Source: Campylobacterota bacterium (GTDB lineage: Bacteria > Campylobacterota > Campylobacteria > Campylobacterales > Nitratiruptoraceae). Taken from it: DNA of 55,723 bases. Below, in pieces: positions 17,150-27,199 of this stretch. Both the position numbers and the translations under genes were made by a program. The first letter of the stretch is position 1. Each line of letters opens with the position of its first letter. A model generated the notes under the pieces. It was not told the origin of the DNA. It saw only the letters and a program-made list of their open reading frames with translations, and did not search any database. The stretch spans positions 1 through 55,723 of the forward strand of contig JAADDW010000007.1 of NCBI GenBank assembly GCA_013153715.1, read 5' to 3'.

Positions 17150-19710
17150 TATCTCCCTTTTACTCTCTCTTCGACAAAGGCGAGGGCCCGTTCCATCGCC
17201 TCACCGATCTTTTCGGGCTCCTTTCCGCCAGCCTGGGCGAAATCGGCCCTTCCACCGCCACCCCCTCCAACGACGGGAGCCACCTCTCGGACCCACTCTC
17301 CCGCCTGGAGATCGACCCCCTTGACTCCAGCCGCTATGGAGACCTTCTCTCCTTTGGTCTGGAAGAGCATAATGGCCACCTTCCCGTATCTATTCTTCAT
17401 CTCATCGATGACCCTCTTAATATCTCCCCCCTCAACCCTATCCACAATGACAACCAGATCTCCAATCTTCCGACTCTTCAACTCTTGGGATTGGAGTTTG
17501 GAGGCCTTCTGGAGCTCCTCCTTCAACTCCTTGACCTCCTTCTGGAGCCTCTCGATCCCCTGGAGGAGATCCCTACTCTTGAGGAGAGCTTTGGCCTGCT
17601 CCAACTGGCTCCTCCACCCTTTGGCTCTCTTCTGGGCCGCCGCCCCACAAATTGCCTCAATCCGTCGGACTCCGCTACTGACTCCGGACTCCTTCACAAT
17701 GAAGAAGCTCCCGATCTCCGCCGTATTTTTGACATGGGTACCGCCGCAGAGCTCCACACTCACATCACCGAAGGAGACAACCCGGACAACATCTCCATAT
17801 TTCTCTCCGAAAAGGGCTATGGCTCCCCGTCGCTTCGCCTGTTCTATCGGCATCTCCTCCACTCTCCCCTCAACTCCCCGGGCGATGACTCCGTTGACAA
17901 AATCCTCTACCCTCTCCACCTCTTCGGCAGTGAGCCCCTTGGGGTGGGAGAAGTCAAACCGGAGGCGGTCCGCCTCCACAAGGGAGCCCTGCTGGGTCAC
18001 ATGGTCACCGAGAACCTTTCGGAGAGCGGCATGGAGGAGATGGGTAGCCGAGTGGTGTTTGGCGATCTCTCGGCGGGAGCTGTCCACAACGGCCCTGACA
18101 CTCTCATCGACCTTGACCTCCTGGAGAGCCTCTATCCTGCTCATGTTGAGACCGAAGAACCCCTTGGTATCGGTGACCTCCGCTATCTTTCCCCCCTCAT
18201 GGAGCCAAATCTCTCCCCTGTCTCCGATCTGCCCCCCACTTTCGGCATAGAAGGGGGTCTCCTCCAAGAGGATCCACCCCTCCTCTCCCGGAGAGAGGTG
18301 ATCGACCCTCTTGAAATTCCTATCCAGCAGGGCGAGGATAACGGTTTTGGCCTCCATCTTCTCGTAGCCGACAAACTCATTCTTCAGGGCGACCAGCTCC
18401 CCAAAATCCCCTTCAACTACCATATCACCACTTCCCCGCCACGCCGCCTTCGCCCGGCGGCGCTGTTCCTCCATCAACTCCTCGAAGCGGGCCCTATCCA
18501 GCTCCATTCCCCGCTCCCGGAGCATATCCTCCGTCAAATCTATGGGAAAGCCGTAGGTGTCATAGAGTTTGAAGGCTACATCTCCGCTGAAGATCTTTCC
18601 GCTCCTCTGGAGCTCCTCCTCAAAGAGCCTCATTCCCGCATCGATGGTCTGGTAGAACCGCTCCTCCTCGGCTCTGATCTGTTCCTTCACCGTCGGGAGG
18701 CGCTCTTCGAGATAGCTATAGTGTCCCCCCATGAGGGAGACAACCTCATCGGCGAGAAGGTAGAAGAAGGGCTCCCGCAATCCCAATAGGTAGCCGTGGC
18801 GGACCCCCCGCCGCAGAATTCTCCGGAGGACATAACCCCGCCCCTCATTGGCGAAGGAGACCCCCTGGGAGAGGAGGAAGACGACGGCTCGGATATGGTC
18901 GGCAATAACCCGGAAGCTCGCCCCTTCCTGGTAACGGTACTCCTTACCGCTCAACTCACTCACCCTCCCGATGAGGGGCATGAAGAGGGAGCTGTCGTAA
19001 TTGCTGAAGACCCCCTCTTTGATGGCCATAATCCGTTCCAATCCCATTCCGGTATCGATACTCGGTTTGGGGAGGGGGAGGAGCTCTCCCGCCTCATTCC
19101 GTTCATACTGCATGAAGACCAAATTCCATATTTCGAGGAAGCGGTCCCCATCTCCCCCAAGATAGTCTTCCGGAGAGTTGAACCGCTCCTCTCCCTGATC
19201 GTAGAATATCTCGCTACAGGGACCGCAGGGGCCCGTATCCCCCATTTGCCAGAAGTTGTCTTTATCCCCGAACCGCTTGATCCGATCTTTGGAAATATGT
19301 TTCTGCCAGATCCTCTCGGCCTCATCATCACTCTCATGGACCGTGATCCAGAGCCTCTCGACAGGGAGTTCCAGGACCTGGGTCACAAATTCCCAGGCAA
19401 AGTCGATAGCCTCTTCCTTAAAATAATCTCCAAAACTGAAGTTGCCCAACATTTCGAAGAAGGTATGGTGTCGGGCCGTATATCCCACATTCTCCAGATC
19501 GTTATGTTTCCCTCCCGCCCGGATGCAGGTCTGACAGCTGGCCGCCCGGGCCACAGGGGGAGGAAGTTCCCCTGTAAAATATTTCTTGAAGGGGACCATT
19601 CCAGCATTGGTGAAGAGAAGGGTAGGATCCTCAGGCACAAGGGGAGCGCTGGGATAGATCTTGTGCCCCTTCCCCTCAAAATAGTCCAAAAACTCTTTTC
19701 TAATATCCAT
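17149..19710 (-). CDS. alaS: Alanyl-tRNA synthetase
   Basis: 853 residues, normal AlaRS size. N-terminal class II catalytic domain ([20 protein letters not shown], then [10 protein letters not shown] and [19 protein letters not shown]), editing domain with zinc-type motifs HSATHLLHA and CGGTHV (about residues 560 and 660), and a C-terminal coiled coil plus C-Ala region rich in Gly ([17 protein letters not shown]) near the end. It charges tRNA-Ala and clears Ser/Gly. I chose the ATG at 19710; the TTG immediately before is also in frame. First gene of the long minus-strand operon; -10 box at 19742-19747. Confidence 0.98.
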   Translation of the reverse strand: MDIRKEFLDYFEGKGHKIYPSAPLVPEDPTLLFTNAGMVPFKKYFTGELPPPVARAASCQTCIRAGGKHNDLENVGYTARHHTFFEMLGNFSFGDYFKEEAIDFAWEFVTQVLELPVERLWITVHESDDEAERIWQKHISKDRIKRFGDKDNFWQMGDTGPCGPCSEIFYDQGEERFNSPEDYLGGDGDRFLEIWNLVFMQYERNEAGELLPLPKPSIDTGMGLERIMAIKEGVFSNYDSSLFMPLIGRVSELSGKEYRYQEGASFRVIADHIRAVVFLLSQGVSFANEGRGYVLRRILRRGVRHGYLLGLREPFFYLLADEVVSLMGGHYSYLEERLPTVKEQIRAEEERFYQTIDAGMRLFEEELQRSGKIFSGDVAFKLYDTYGFPIDLTEDMLRERGMELDRARFEELMEEQRRRAKAAWRGSGDMVVEGDFGELVALKNEFVGYEKMEAKTVILALLDRNFKRVDHLSPGEEGWILLEETPFYAESGGQIGDRGEIWLHEGGKIAEVTDTKGFFGLNMSRIEALQEVKVDESVRAVVDSSRREIAKHHSATHLLHAALRKVLGDHVTQQGSLVEADRLRFDFSHPKGLTAEEVERVEDFVNGVIARGVEGRVEEMPIEQAKRRGAIALFGEKYGDVVRVVSFGDVSVELCGGTHVKNTAEIGSFFIVKESGVSSGVRRIEAICGAAAQKRAKGWRSQLEQAKALLKSRDLLQGIERLQKEVKELKEELQKASKLQSQELKSRKIGDLVVIVDRVEGGDIKRVIDEMKNRYGKVAIMLFQTKGEKVSIAAGVKGVDLQAGEWVREVAPVVGGGGGGRADFAQAGGKEPEKIGEAMERALAFVEERVKGR

Positions 19711-19741
19711 CAATTCCCTCTTTGTGGGTATAGTTTACATT

Positions 19742-19747
19742 ATTGTA
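19742..19747 (-). promoter_or_regulatory. -10 box of the alaS operon
   Basis: Minus-strand TACAAT 32 bases upstream of the alaS ATG, in the gap behind ftsI. Confidence 0.5.
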
Positions 19748-19767
19748 CCAAAAACCTGATGGGGTCT

Positions 19768-21516
19768 CTATCGGCGGGGGGAGAGGTAACCTTCGTTAAT
19801 CAGTTCGAGGACAATCTCTCTGAAGACGGGGACAGCTGTCTGGGAGGCGAAGTAGCGCTCTTTTGGCTCTATCACAGTGACTCCGATGGTGTAGCGGTGT
19901 TTCCTATCGTTGGCGAAACCGAAAAAGGAGCTGTTGTAGATACTCCGATACCGCCCTCCCCGGGCAATCCGGGCCGTTCCGGTCTTCCCCCCCACTTGAA
20001 GCCCCTCTATTCTGGCTATCCTCCCTGTCCCCTTCTCTACCACTTTGACGAGGATCTCCTTGACCGTATTGGCCGTCTTGGAGGAGATGACCTGGCGGAT
20101 CTTCTGGGGGGGGAGCTCCTTCCTCTTTCCCGATGTCTCACTGAGGAAGGCGCCAATTCGGGGTGTTATCTCCTTCCCCTCGTTGTTGAAGGCGTTGTAG
20201 GCGTTGAGGAGCTGGGCAAAGGTCACCTCTATACTGTAACCGTAGCCCACATTGGCCTTGTAGAGCTCGCTCTTGAACCGCTGGATAGGGAGGACCAGCC
20301 CCCGCCCCTCATTGGGAAGGTCGATACCTGTCCGGCTCCCAAAACCGAAATTGAGTAGTCCCTTGTAAAACTTGTCGTAGGGGAGCCGCTGGGCCAGCTG
20401 GGCAATTCCGATATTGCTGGAATAGACAATGACATTCTCTGCACTGAACCACTCTCTCTTGTGCTCATCTGTAATCACCTTCTTTCCCAGCTTGTAAACT
20501 CCGTTGTATCCCTTGACCATCTCGTAGAGGTTAACCAGCTTGTGCTCCAGCAGAAGGGCGAAGGTGATGGGCTTCATGACAGAGCCGGGCTCGAAGGTGT
20601 ATCTGATAGCACTGATGTTGAGGGCCCCCTCGCTCTCCTTGGTAATGTGGGAGGCGTTGTACCGTCGGGAGCTGGCGATGGCGAGGATCTTCCCCGTATC
20701 GCTCTCCATGACGGCGGCGATGATCTCCTTGGCATCCAGATCGATTCTGTGGTTGTCGAGGATATTCTCCAAATTCTTCTGGAGGAGGACATTGATGTTG
20801 AGGTGGAGGTTGTAGCCGTCGATCCGCTTCCGAATGAGGGCCTCCTTGTTGAGAATAATATTGTTCCGAATATCCCTCCTCCCCCTGATGAGGCCGTCCT
20901 GGTGCTCCTTGATGAAGCGGTTGTAGTACCCCTCCAACCCCTCGACCCCTTTGGGCCGTATGTACCCCTCCTTATCTTCGATCTTATGGATATGGCCTAT
21001 GACGGGAGTCAGGAGATCCTCATAGGGAAAGACCCGCTCCTCTCCGCTCTCCACAATGGTCAACCCCTGGGTGATATACCTGTTGTTGATCTTGTAGGGT
21101 CTGAAGACATTCATACCGAGGAGGACCCTGTTGAGGAGTTTGAGCTGGTAGGCCCTCTTTGTATCGATATTCTTGGCGAGGACCACATACCCCTTACTCC
21201 TCAGGGTCTTCCGTATCACCTCCTTTGGTATATCGCTGTAGATATGGACAAGGTTGATGAAGAGCTCCCTCTTGGCAGGATCGACTGTAGGAGCAAGAAA
21301 TTCGACTCTATAGACCTTGTTGGAGTAGGCCAGCTGGTAGCCGTCCGAACTGATGATCGCCCCTCGGATCGCCCTATTCTTCTCGGAAGCGATGAGCCAC
21401 CGGAGATCACGATCCTCGACAATAATCTTAAGCACCGCTAATACAAAAATTGTAATGCCTAAGACGAAGAGTATAAAAAGGGAAGCGATCTTCAAGGTTT
21501 TGCCGGAAGTTGCCAT
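19768..21516 (-). CDS. ftsI: Septal peptidoglycan transpeptidase (class B PBP, FtsI/PbpB)
   Basis: 582 residues from the ATG at 21516. One N-terminal membrane helix (about 10-32), a non-catalytic dimerisation domain, then a transpeptidase domain with SxxK as SVMK (about residue 311), SxN as SSN (about 375), and KTGTA (about 510). Class B PBPs cross-link peptidoglycan together with an FtsW/RodA polymerase; the divergently transcribed neighbour is ftsW, supporting FtsI rather than the elongation PBP2. A 26-codon upstream extension overlaps the ftsW start and lacks a better Shine-Dalgarno, so I rejected it. Confidence 0.9.
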   Translation of the reverse strand: MATSGKTLKIASLFILFVLGITIFVLAVLKIIVEDRDLRWLIASEKNRAIRGAIISSDGYQLAYSNKVYRVEFLAPTVDPAKRELFINLVHIYSDIPKEVIRKTLRSKGYVVLAKNIDTKRAYQLKLLNRVLLGMNVFRPYKINNRYITQGLTIVESGEERVFPYEDLLTPVIGHIHKIEDKEGYIRPKGVEGLEGYYNRFIKEHQDGLIRGRRDIRNNIILNKEALIRKRIDGYNLHLNINVLLQKNLENILDNHRIDLDAKEIIAAVMESDTGKILAIASSRRYNASHITKESEGALNISAIRYTFEPGSVMKPITFALLLEHKLVNLYEMVKGYNGVYKLGKKVITDEHKREWFSAENVIVYSSNIGIAQLAQRLPYDKFYKGLLNFGFGSRTGIDLPNEGRGLVLPIQRFKSELYKANVGYGYSIEVTFAQLLNAYNAFNNEGKEITPRIGAFLSETSGKRKELPPQKIRQVISSKTANTVKEILVKVVEKGTGRIARIEGLQVGGKTGTARIARGGRYRSIYNSSFFGFANDRKHRYTIGVTVIEPKERYFASQTAVPVFREIVLELINEGYLSPRR

Positions 21517-21592
21517 AGAATCGTGTTTCTTACATTCATTTTTTTGGATAAAATAATACCTCAAAACGATAAATATCGACTTAAAGAGAGAC

Positions 21593-22765
21593 ATGCAAGA
21601 TAAAAAGCTCTTCTACCTGTCAGCTCTGCTCATCACCATTAGTATTCTGCTCTCCTACAGCCTGACGACCTTTACGGTTCTCTACTTCAACTACTCCCAC
21701 TTCCACTTCTTCATACGGCAACTCATTAGTGGGATCATCTCCATCGCCATTATCTGGCTGTTGGCGACGAGACTCCCCCTCAAGTATGTGAACCGTTTCG
21801 GAATAGGGCTCTTCATCATCTCTTTCCTCCTGATGATAGCCATGGTCGTCATGCCCTCCTCCCTGGTAACAGCCATTGGAGGGGCCAAGCGGTGGATTAA
21901 ACTCCCGGGCTTCTCCATCGCCCCTGTGGAGTTTTTCAAGGTCGGCTTCGTCTATTTCCTCGCCTGGAGCTTCACCAGAAAGTTCCAGCACTCCCACCAT
22001 GAGACACTCCTCAAGGAGCTTGTCTCCACATTCCCCTATCTGGTCCTCTTCTTCATAGCGGTCCTCTCCATAGCGGTCTTCCAGAACGATATAGGGCAGG
22101 TTATGGTTCTCGGGCTCACATTTAGCTTCATGCTCCTCTTCGCAGGACGGAGCCTCAAGCTCTTCTTCATCTTCATCGGGGCCGCCGTCGCCCTCTTTGT
22201 CATCTTCGTCTCCATTTCGGAGAACAGGATCGCCCGAATTAAGATGTGGTGGGCCAGCGCCCAGAAATTGATTCTCTCCTACCTCCCCAGCTCCCTAGCC
22301 CAGGAGCTGAAGGTAGATGATGTCCAGGAGTCCTACCAGCTCATCCAATCCCTCAATGCCATCCACCACGGAGGCTTCATAGGACAGGGTCTGGGAAATG
22401 GCCAGTTCAAACTGGGCTTTCTGAGCGATGTCCACACCGACTTTGTCTTGGCGGGTATGACCGAAGAGCTCGGCTTCATAGCGACCCTCGCCATCTCCTT
22501 CATCTACATTCTCCTCATCCACAGAATCTTCAAGATCGCCAACAGGACTCGGGATATGACCACCTATCTCTTCAGCTCGGGCATGGCCTCCCTCATCGGC
22601 TTCTCCTTCCTCATCAACTCCTTCGGTATCAGCAGTCTTATACCGATCAAAGGGTTGGCAGTCCCCCTCTTGAGTTATGGAGGGAGTGCACTCATAGCCA
22701 CATCGATAGGGATTGGGCTGGTCCTCCTCCTCAGCAAGAAGAGCGCCGACGGAAATGGGTTATGA
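21593..22765 (+). CDS. ftsW: Septal peptidoglycan polymerase FtsW (SEDS family)
   Basis: 390 residues, polytopic SEDS protein with about ten membrane helices. Family motifs: GAKRWIKLPGFSIAPVEFFKV near residue 100, FQNDIGQVMVLG near 160, the HTDFVLAGMTEELGF loop near 283 and the terminal PIKGLAVPLLSYGGSALI near 350. FtsW polymerises lipid II at the septum and works with FtsI. It overlaps murG by 4 bp (ATGA), so lipid II production and polymerisation are co-expressed. RodA is the alternative call; the murG linkage favours FtsW. Confidence 0.93.
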   Translation: MQDKKLFYLSALLITISILLSYSLTTFTVLYFNYSHFHFFIRQLISGIISIAIIWLLATRLPLKYVNRFGIGLFIISFLLMIAMVVMPSSLVTAIGGAKRWIKLPGFSIAPVEFFKVGFVYFLAWSFTRKFQHSHHETLLKELVSTFPYLVLFFIAVLSIAVFQNDIGQVMVLGLTFSFMLLFAGRSLKLFFIFIGAAVALFVIFVSISENRIARIKMWWASAQKLILSYLPSSLAQELKVDDVQESYQLIQSLNAIHHGGFIGQGLGNGQFKLGFLSDVHTDFVLAGMTEELGFIATLAISFIYILLIHRIFKIANRTRDMTTYLFSSGMASLIGFSFLINSFGISSLIPIKGLAVPLLSYGGSALIATSIGIGLVLLLSKKSADGNGL

Positions 22766-23751
22766 TCGCCCTTACAGGAGGAGGAACGGGGGGACATCTG
22801 GCCATCGTAGAGAGTCTGGGAGAGGAGCTCTCCCGCCGAGGGATCCCGATGATCTTCCTCGGATCGGAGAGGGGACAAGATAGGGAGTGGTTCCAGAATG
22901 ATAGGAGGTTCAAGGCCACCTACTTCTTGGCCAGTGAAGGGGTTGTCGATAAGAGGGGAGTGGGAAAGGTCCGCTCCCTCATGAAGATAGGGGCCCTCTC
23001 CCTGGAGGCCAAGAGAATTCTTGAGAGGGAGGGGGTCAAAGGGGTCATCAGTGTCGGAGGCTACTCGGCGGCTCCGGGCTCCTTCGGAGCCCTCCTGGCG
23101 GGGATCCCCCTCTTCATACATGAACAGAACGCCCATATCGGGAGGCTCAATAGACTCCTCCGCCCCTTCTGTCGCCGCTTCTTCTCCTCATTCTTCCCTC
23201 CCTACGATCCCTATCCCGTCGGAGAGGAGTTCTCTAGGAGACAGAGAATTCGGGAGAGGCTCTCGACCATCCTCTTCCTCGGTGGGAGCCAGGGGGCTCG
23301 GGAGATCAACGATCTCGCCCTCAAACTTGCCCCAGAGCTGGAGAGGAAGGGGATCAAAATTATCCACCAGACAGGATACCGGGAATTCGAGAGGGTCAGA
23401 GAAGGGTACAGAGCCCTAGGAATAGAGGCCGATCTCTTCCCCTTCACCCCAGAGATAGTCTCCAAGATGGTTGAGGCAGACCTGGCCATCAGCAGGGCGG
23501 GGGCCAGCACCCTCTGGGAATTGGCGGCCAACGCCCTCCCCGCCCTCTTCCTCCCCTACCCCTACGCCGCAGGAGATCACCAGCGGAAGAACGCCCACTT
23601 CCTCGTTTCCAAGGGAGCCGCCCTCTTCTACACTCCGACTATCAGGTTGGAGGAGATCGAACTCAAGGCCATGAGCCAGAGACTCTCCTCCCTCTTCAAA
23701 CCCAATGGAGCCCGTCACATCATCGATGAGGTCCTCCTCCTCACTTTGTGA
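22762..23751 (+). CDS. murG: UDP-N-acetylglucosamine:lipid I GlcNAc transferase
   Basis: 329 residues, GT28 fold. N-terminal Gly-rich loop LTGGGTGGHLAIVESLGEEL, second SVGGYSAAPGSFGALLAGIP, HEQNAHIGRLNR, then the C-domain FLGGSQGAREIN and the UDP-binding ISRAGASTLWELAANALPALFLPYPYA, DHQRKNA. MurG adds GlcNAc to lipid I to form lipid II at the inner face of the inner membrane. Its 3' end overlaps the convergent diguanylate cyclase gene by 11 bp. Confidence 0.97.
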   Translation: MIALTGGGTGGHLAIVESLGEELSRRGIPMIFLGSERGQDREWFQNDRRFKATYFLASEGVVDKRGVGKVRSLMKIGALSLEAKRILEREGVKGVISVGGYSAAPGSFGALLAGIPLFIHEQNAHIGRLNRLLRPFCRRFFSSFFPPYDPYPVGEEFSRRQRIRERLSTILFLGGSQGAREINDLALKLAPELERKGIKIIHQTGYREFERVREGYRALGIEADLFPFTPEIVSKMVEADLAISRAGASTLWELAANALPALFLPYPYAAGDHQRKNAHFLVSKGAALFYTPTIRLEEIELKAMSQRLSSLFKPNGARHIIDEVLLLTL

Positions 23752-24745
23752 CGACCCTATTCTTTCCATTCCGCTTGGCTTCGTAGAGAGCCTGGTCCGC
23801 CCTCTGGAGAACATCTTCAAAACTCTCCCCCTCCCTCTTCTGGGCCGCTCCGAAACTGGCCGTAAAGTGGAGGGTATTGTGGTTGTCGAGGGTGACTCCC
23901 CGGTTCTCAATGACTCCCCGTAACCGCTCGGCAACCACCTTGGCCGCATTTATATCCCCATCGGGGAGGACAATGACAAACTCCTCTCCGCCGTAGCGGT
24001 AGGAGTAGGTGTTCCGCCGTACATAGTTGGTCAGGATCTCCCCCACCTCCTGGAGCACCTTGTCCCCGATGGTGTGGCCATAGGTATCGTTGATCTTCTT
24101 GAAATTGTCTATATCGAGGAAGATGACGCTGTAGGTACTGCAACCAAGCTCGAACTCCTTCTGATCCCTCTCCAGCTTCTTTCGGTTGAAGACACGGGTC
24201 AGGGCGTCGAGATCCGCCTCCTTTCTGGTCTCGGCAAATTTGGCCTCGATGATCTCCAACCTCTTCCTGTTATTCTCCAGATACTCCTTGAGCTTTCGGT
24301 TCTCCTCTTCCAACTTCTCTATCTTCTTCCTCAACTCCTCCATCCTCTGGAGATCTTTGTTGTCGAGGGCCTCAATACTCTCCCCGATCAGATGGGTATG
24401 GCGTCTGATATTTGTCCCGAAATTCTCTAGTATCTCGCTTGACTCCTCGGCAACATCCTTCAGACTCACCGAAATCTCCTTTATCTCCTCTCGCTCCAAT
24501 TCGATGGCATCCCTCAAATCCTGCCGATATTTTTTGTAGAGAATCCGCAGATTCTTATCGCTCAAAATGTGGCGTTCTTGAACCGCCTTACAGATGACGA
24601 AGAACCACTCATCATAGTTGATGGGGGTCAGGGGCATATTGTGCTTCGTCAGGAAGTTAATGGTCAACTTGGCTATCTCCTGGATACTCTTCTCATCGCT
24701 CCCACTGTCCAGCCTGTTCTGTCGCATAGCTTTTTTACAATCCAT
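23741..24745 (-). CDS. Diguanylate cyclase (GGDEF) with coiled-coil N-terminus
   Basis: 334 residues from the ATG at 24745 (AGGA upstream; an ATG two codons earlier is less well placed). The C-terminal GGDEF domain (about 175-334) has DALTRVFNRK, FLDIDNFKKINDTYGH and the active-site GGEEF, so it should make cyclic di-GMP from GTP. The RxxD inhibitory site normally five residues before GGEEF is not seen (RRNTYSYRY). The N-terminal half has no obvious membrane helix but a strong coiled coil (about 115-165), suggesting a soluble, dimerisation-controlled enzyme. Directly behind panC (8-bp gap). Confidence 0.93.
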   Translation of the reverse strand: MDCKKAMRQNRLDSGSDEKSIQEIAKLTINFLTKHNMPLTPINYDEWFFVICKAVQERHILSDKNLRILYKKYRQDLRDAIELEREEIKEISVSLKDVAEESSEILENFGTNIRRHTHLIGESIEALDNKDLQRMEELRKKIEKLEEENRKLKEYLENNRKRLEIIEAKFAETRKEADLDALTRVFNRKKLERDQKEFELGCSTYSVIFLDIDNFKKINDTYGHTIGDKVLQEVGEILTNYVRRNTYSYRYGGEEFVIVLPDGDINAAKVVAERLRGVIENRGVTLDNHNTLHFTASFGAAQKREGESFEDVLQRADQALYEAKRNGKNRVVTK

Positions 24746-24753
24746 CACCATTC

Positions 24754-25575
24754 CTAGATCCAGATATTGTCGATAAGCCGTGTAGATCCGCTGTAGGCCG
24801 CTACGAGAATGATGGTATTCCCGATCTCCACCTCTTCGAGACGGTTGAAATCCCGATCGACAATCTCCACATACTCTACCTTGAGGGGTGCAAGTATGCC
24901 AACCATCTCCTCCTTGATCTTCCCACTCTCCACTATACCTTCTTGTACCATTTTAACAGCTCTTTTCAAAGATTTTGATAAAAGAAGAGCCCTACTTCTC
25001 TCCTCCTCGTTTAGGTAGAGATTACGACTGCTCAAGGCGAGACCATCGGAATCCCGCACAATTTCACAGGGAACAATCTCTATCCCCCAGAAGAAACTCC
25101 GGACCATCTTCTCGATGATATAGAGTTGCTGGGCATCCTTCTTACCGAAATAGGCCCTTGTAGGCCGAACAATATGAAAGAGTTTGTTGACGATCTGTAC
25201 CACCCCGTCAAAGTGGCCGGGCCGATAGTGCCCCTCCAAGACATACCCCTTTCTCTTGGGTGCCTTCACCTCTACCTCATCGTCCCCATAGATCTCCTCC
25301 CTCCGGGGCATGAAGAGGAGATCGACCCCTGCAAGTTCACATATCCTCCGATCGGCTTCATACCTCCTCGGATACTTATCAAAATCCTCTCCGGGCAGGA
25401 ATTGGGTCGGGTTGACGAAGATGGAGACCACCGTATGGTCATTCTCCTCCACACTCCGCTCTATCAAGGAGAGGTGTCCCTTGTGGAGAGCCCCCATGGT
25501 TGGAACAAATCCGACACTCCCCTCCAACCCATTCCTCGCCTCCACCATCTCATCGATACCGACAATCGTTTTCAT
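24754..25575 (-). CDS. panC: Pantothenate synthetase
   Basis: 273 residues. Joins pantoate and beta-alanine with ATP (EC 6.3.2.1). Motifs: [18 protein letters not shown] with the HxGH nucleotide site (about residue 30), [45 protein letters not shown] and [16 protein letters not shown]. Start ATG 53 bp from the divergent prfB; the intervening TTATAA core can serve as a -10 for either direction. Confidence 0.97.
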   Translation of the reverse strand: MKTIVGIDEMVEARNGLEGSVGFVPTMGALHKGHLSLIERSVEENDHTVVSIFVNPTQFLPGEDFDKYPRRYEADRRICELAGVDLLFMPRREEIYGDDEVEVKAPKRKGYVLEGHYRPGHFDGVVQIVNKLFHIVRPTRAYFGKKDAQQLYIIEKMVRSFFWGIEIVPCEIVRDSDGLALSSRNLYLNEEERSRALLLSKSLKRAVKMVQEGIVESGKIKEEMVGILAPLKVEYVEIVDRDFNRLEEVEIGNTIILVAAYSGSTRLIDNIWI

Positions 25576-25588
25576 TGGAGCCCTTTGT

Positions 25589-25594
25589 TATAAT
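25589..25594 (+). promoter_or_regulatory. -10 box of prfB
   Basis: TATAAT 33 bases upstream of the prfB GTG start, in the 52-bp divergent gap with panC. Confidence 0.6.
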
Positions 25595-25627
25595 TTTACT
25601 GCCAATTTTATCCAAATAGGAGTGAGA

Positions 25628-26728
25628 GTGGATAGTTATGAGTATGGAGAACTGCTGAAGAGATTGAACCAGAAGATCGAAAATATCCGAAATATTATTA
25701 AACCCCAAGAGATTGAGGAGCGGCTCAAGGAGATAGGGGAGCTCGAAAACTCCCCGGAATTCTGGAGCGATGCCAAAAGGGCCGGAGAGATCCAGAAGGA
25801 GAAGAACAGGCTCCAACGGATTGTCGAGAGGTTCCGAGAGGCGGAGAGGAGTGTTGAGGATGCCCAGGAACTCTTTGAGCTGGCCACAGAGGAGGAAGAT
25901 AGCGAAACCCTCCAGATGCTCTTCGACGAGGCCAAAAAACTGGAGGAGAGTGTGGCCAAAATAGAGATCGAAACGATGCTCAGCGGAGAACACGACGACA
26001 AGAATGCCATTATCACAATCCACCCCGGAGCGGGAGGGACGGAGAGCCAGGATTGGGCCTCCATTCTCTACCGCATGTATCTCCGATGGGCGGAGCGCCA
26101 CGGCTTCAAAGTGGAACTTCTGGACTACCAAGAGGGAGAGGAGGCCGGAATAAAGGATGTGAGCTTCATCATCAAAGGGGAGAATGCCTACGGTTATCTG
26201 AAGACAGAGACCGGTATCCACCGCCTCGTCCGGATTAGCCCCTTTGACTCCAACGCCCGCCGCCACACCTCTTTTGCCTCGGTCATGGTGAGCCCCGAAG
26301 TGGACGACGATATAGATATTGTCATTGAGGAGAAGGATCTCCGCATCGACACCTACAGAGCCAGCGGAGCGGGGGGACAACATGTCAACAAGACCGACTC
26401 CGCCATTCGGATCACCCACATACCGACGGGGATTGTGGTCCAGTGCCAGAACGATAGGAGCCAGCACAAAAATAGGGCGACAGCCATGAAGATGTTGCGA
26501 TCCCGCCTCTACGAGCTGGAATTGGAGAAGAGGAAGGCCCAGGAAGAGGGGATCGAGAAGAGTGAGATCGGCTGGGGACACCAGATCAGGAGCTATGTCC
26601 TCGCCCCCTACCAGCAGGTTAAGGATAATAGGAGCAACAAGGCCTATTCCAATGTGGAGGCTATCCTCGACGGAGACCTCGATAAGATCATTGAAGATGT
26701 CCTCATCTCCCAGGCGGAGAAGAGGTGA
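25628..26728 (+). CDS. prfB: Peptide chain release factor 2
   Basis: 366 residues from a GTG with AGGAG 5 bases upstream; the translation then begins (M)[13 protein letters not shown], matching epsilon-proteobacterial RF2 starts. RF2 reads UAA/UGA: the tripeptide SPF is in [15 protein letters not shown] (about residue 205) and the catalytic GGQ in [13 protein letters not shown] (about 250). The frame is uninterrupted, so the programmed +1 frameshift that autoregulates E. coli prfB is absent. Open frame further upstream lies in panC antisense and is rejected. A good intrinsic terminator follows. Confidence 0.97.
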   Translation: MDSYEYGELLKRLNQKIENIRNIIKPQEIEERLKEIGELENSPEFWSDAKRAGEIQKEKNRLQRIVERFREAERSVEDAQELFELATEEEDSETLQMLFDEAKKLEESVAKIEIETMLSGEHDDKNAIITIHPGAGGTESQDWASILYRMYLRWAERHGFKVELLDYQEGEEAGIKDVSFIIKGENAYGYLKTETGIHRLVRISPFDSNARRHTSFASVMVSPEVDDDIDIVIEEKDLRIDTYRASGAGGQHVNKTDSAIRITHIPTGIVVQCQNDRSQHKNRATAMKMLRSRLYELELEKRKAQEEGIEKSEIGWGHQIRSYVLAPYQQVKDNRSNKAYSNVEAILDGDLDKIIEDVLISQAEKR

Positions 26729-26777
26729 TCGGCAGATGGTGGACCAAAATTTTGATCTTGATCATCAGTGGAACTGA

Positions 26778-26815
26778 TCCTTCCCTCCAAAGGGGGAAGG
26801 GAGGGCTCCATTTTT
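26778..26815 (+). terminator. Intrinsic terminator of prfB
   Basis: TCC-TTCCCTCC pairs with GGGGGAAGGGA (one bulge and one G-T pair), loop AAA, followed after a few bases by TTTTT (26811-26815), 50 bp behind the prfB stop. Confidence 0.75.
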
Positions 26816-26874
26816 CCCCAAGGTTGGGGGCTTTTAAACTCTTTTTAAAGGTTGAGAGATTACCATTCCCATAA

Positions 26875-26905
26875 GCAGGAGCGATAGAAGCGATACCTCC
26901 TGCCA
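26875..26905 (+). promoter_or_regulatory. Hairpin upstream of the 29-codon ORF, possible SD switch
   Basis: GCAGGAG pairs with CTCCTGC across a 15-nt loop. The CTCCT arm could alternatively pair with the AGGAG Shine-Dalgarno of the downstream ORF (26922-26926); AGGAGCGATA occurs in both the hairpin arm and the ribosome-binding site. Confidence 0.4.
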
Positions 26906-26930
26906 TAAGAACTATTTATGAAGGAGCGAT

Positions 26931-27020
26931 ATGGCACCATCAGAGATTCTCGGCCTGGTCTATGGAGCCCTCATGGGAGCCAGCGCAGTAGCCTGGATTA
27001 AGTTCAACCTCAAAAGATAG
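26931..27020 (+). CDS. Small single-helix membrane protein, 29 aa
   Basis: A 29-codon ORF missed by length cut-offs: MAPSEILGLVYG... ending ...WIKFNLKR and TAG. AAGGAG lies 4 bases before the ATG (AAGGAGCGATATG), as strong as any start in the window. Residues 6-23 form one hydrophobic helix with small residues and a Trp, followed by a Lys/Arg C-terminus, the design of small membrane-protein subunits such as KdpF, CydX or AcrZ, although it resembles none of them in detail. It stands alone between the prfB terminator and the promoter of the thioredoxin-like/acs unit. Function unknown; it might stabilise a larger membrane complex encoded elsewhere. Confidence 0.7.
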   Translation: MAPSEILGLVYGALMGASAVAWIKFNLKR

Positions 27021-27039
27021 GCCTCCTCAGGGCCTATCC

Positions 27040-27062
27040 CAAGGGAAGTTTACCCCCTTTTT
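27040..27062 (+). terminator. Possible terminator after the 29-codon ORF
   Basis: AAGGG and CCCTT flank AAGTTTACC and are followed by TTTT; a short stem, so only a weak call. Confidence 0.4.
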
Positions 27063-27125
27063 CTCCCCACTCTCAGAACTCTCTTCCGCCACCCAGGAGA
27101 GATTACCAATTCCATCTCCATCTGG

Positions 27126-27131
27126 TATAAT
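27126..27131 (+). promoter_or_regulatory. -10 box of the thioredoxin-like/acs unit
   Basis: TATAAT preceded by CTGG, about 70 bases upstream of the TTG start at 27200. Confidence 0.6.
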
Positions 27132-27199
27132 CTGTTTCCATCGCCAGACCATCTAAGTCACGGCCACAATGGAGAAGAGCTACAAGAGAAGGAGTTGCC

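Noticed and set aside
18796..20358. 520-codon plus-strand frame over alaS and ftsI
   Set aside because: Antisense to two certain genes; no ribosome-binding site or recognisable domain.
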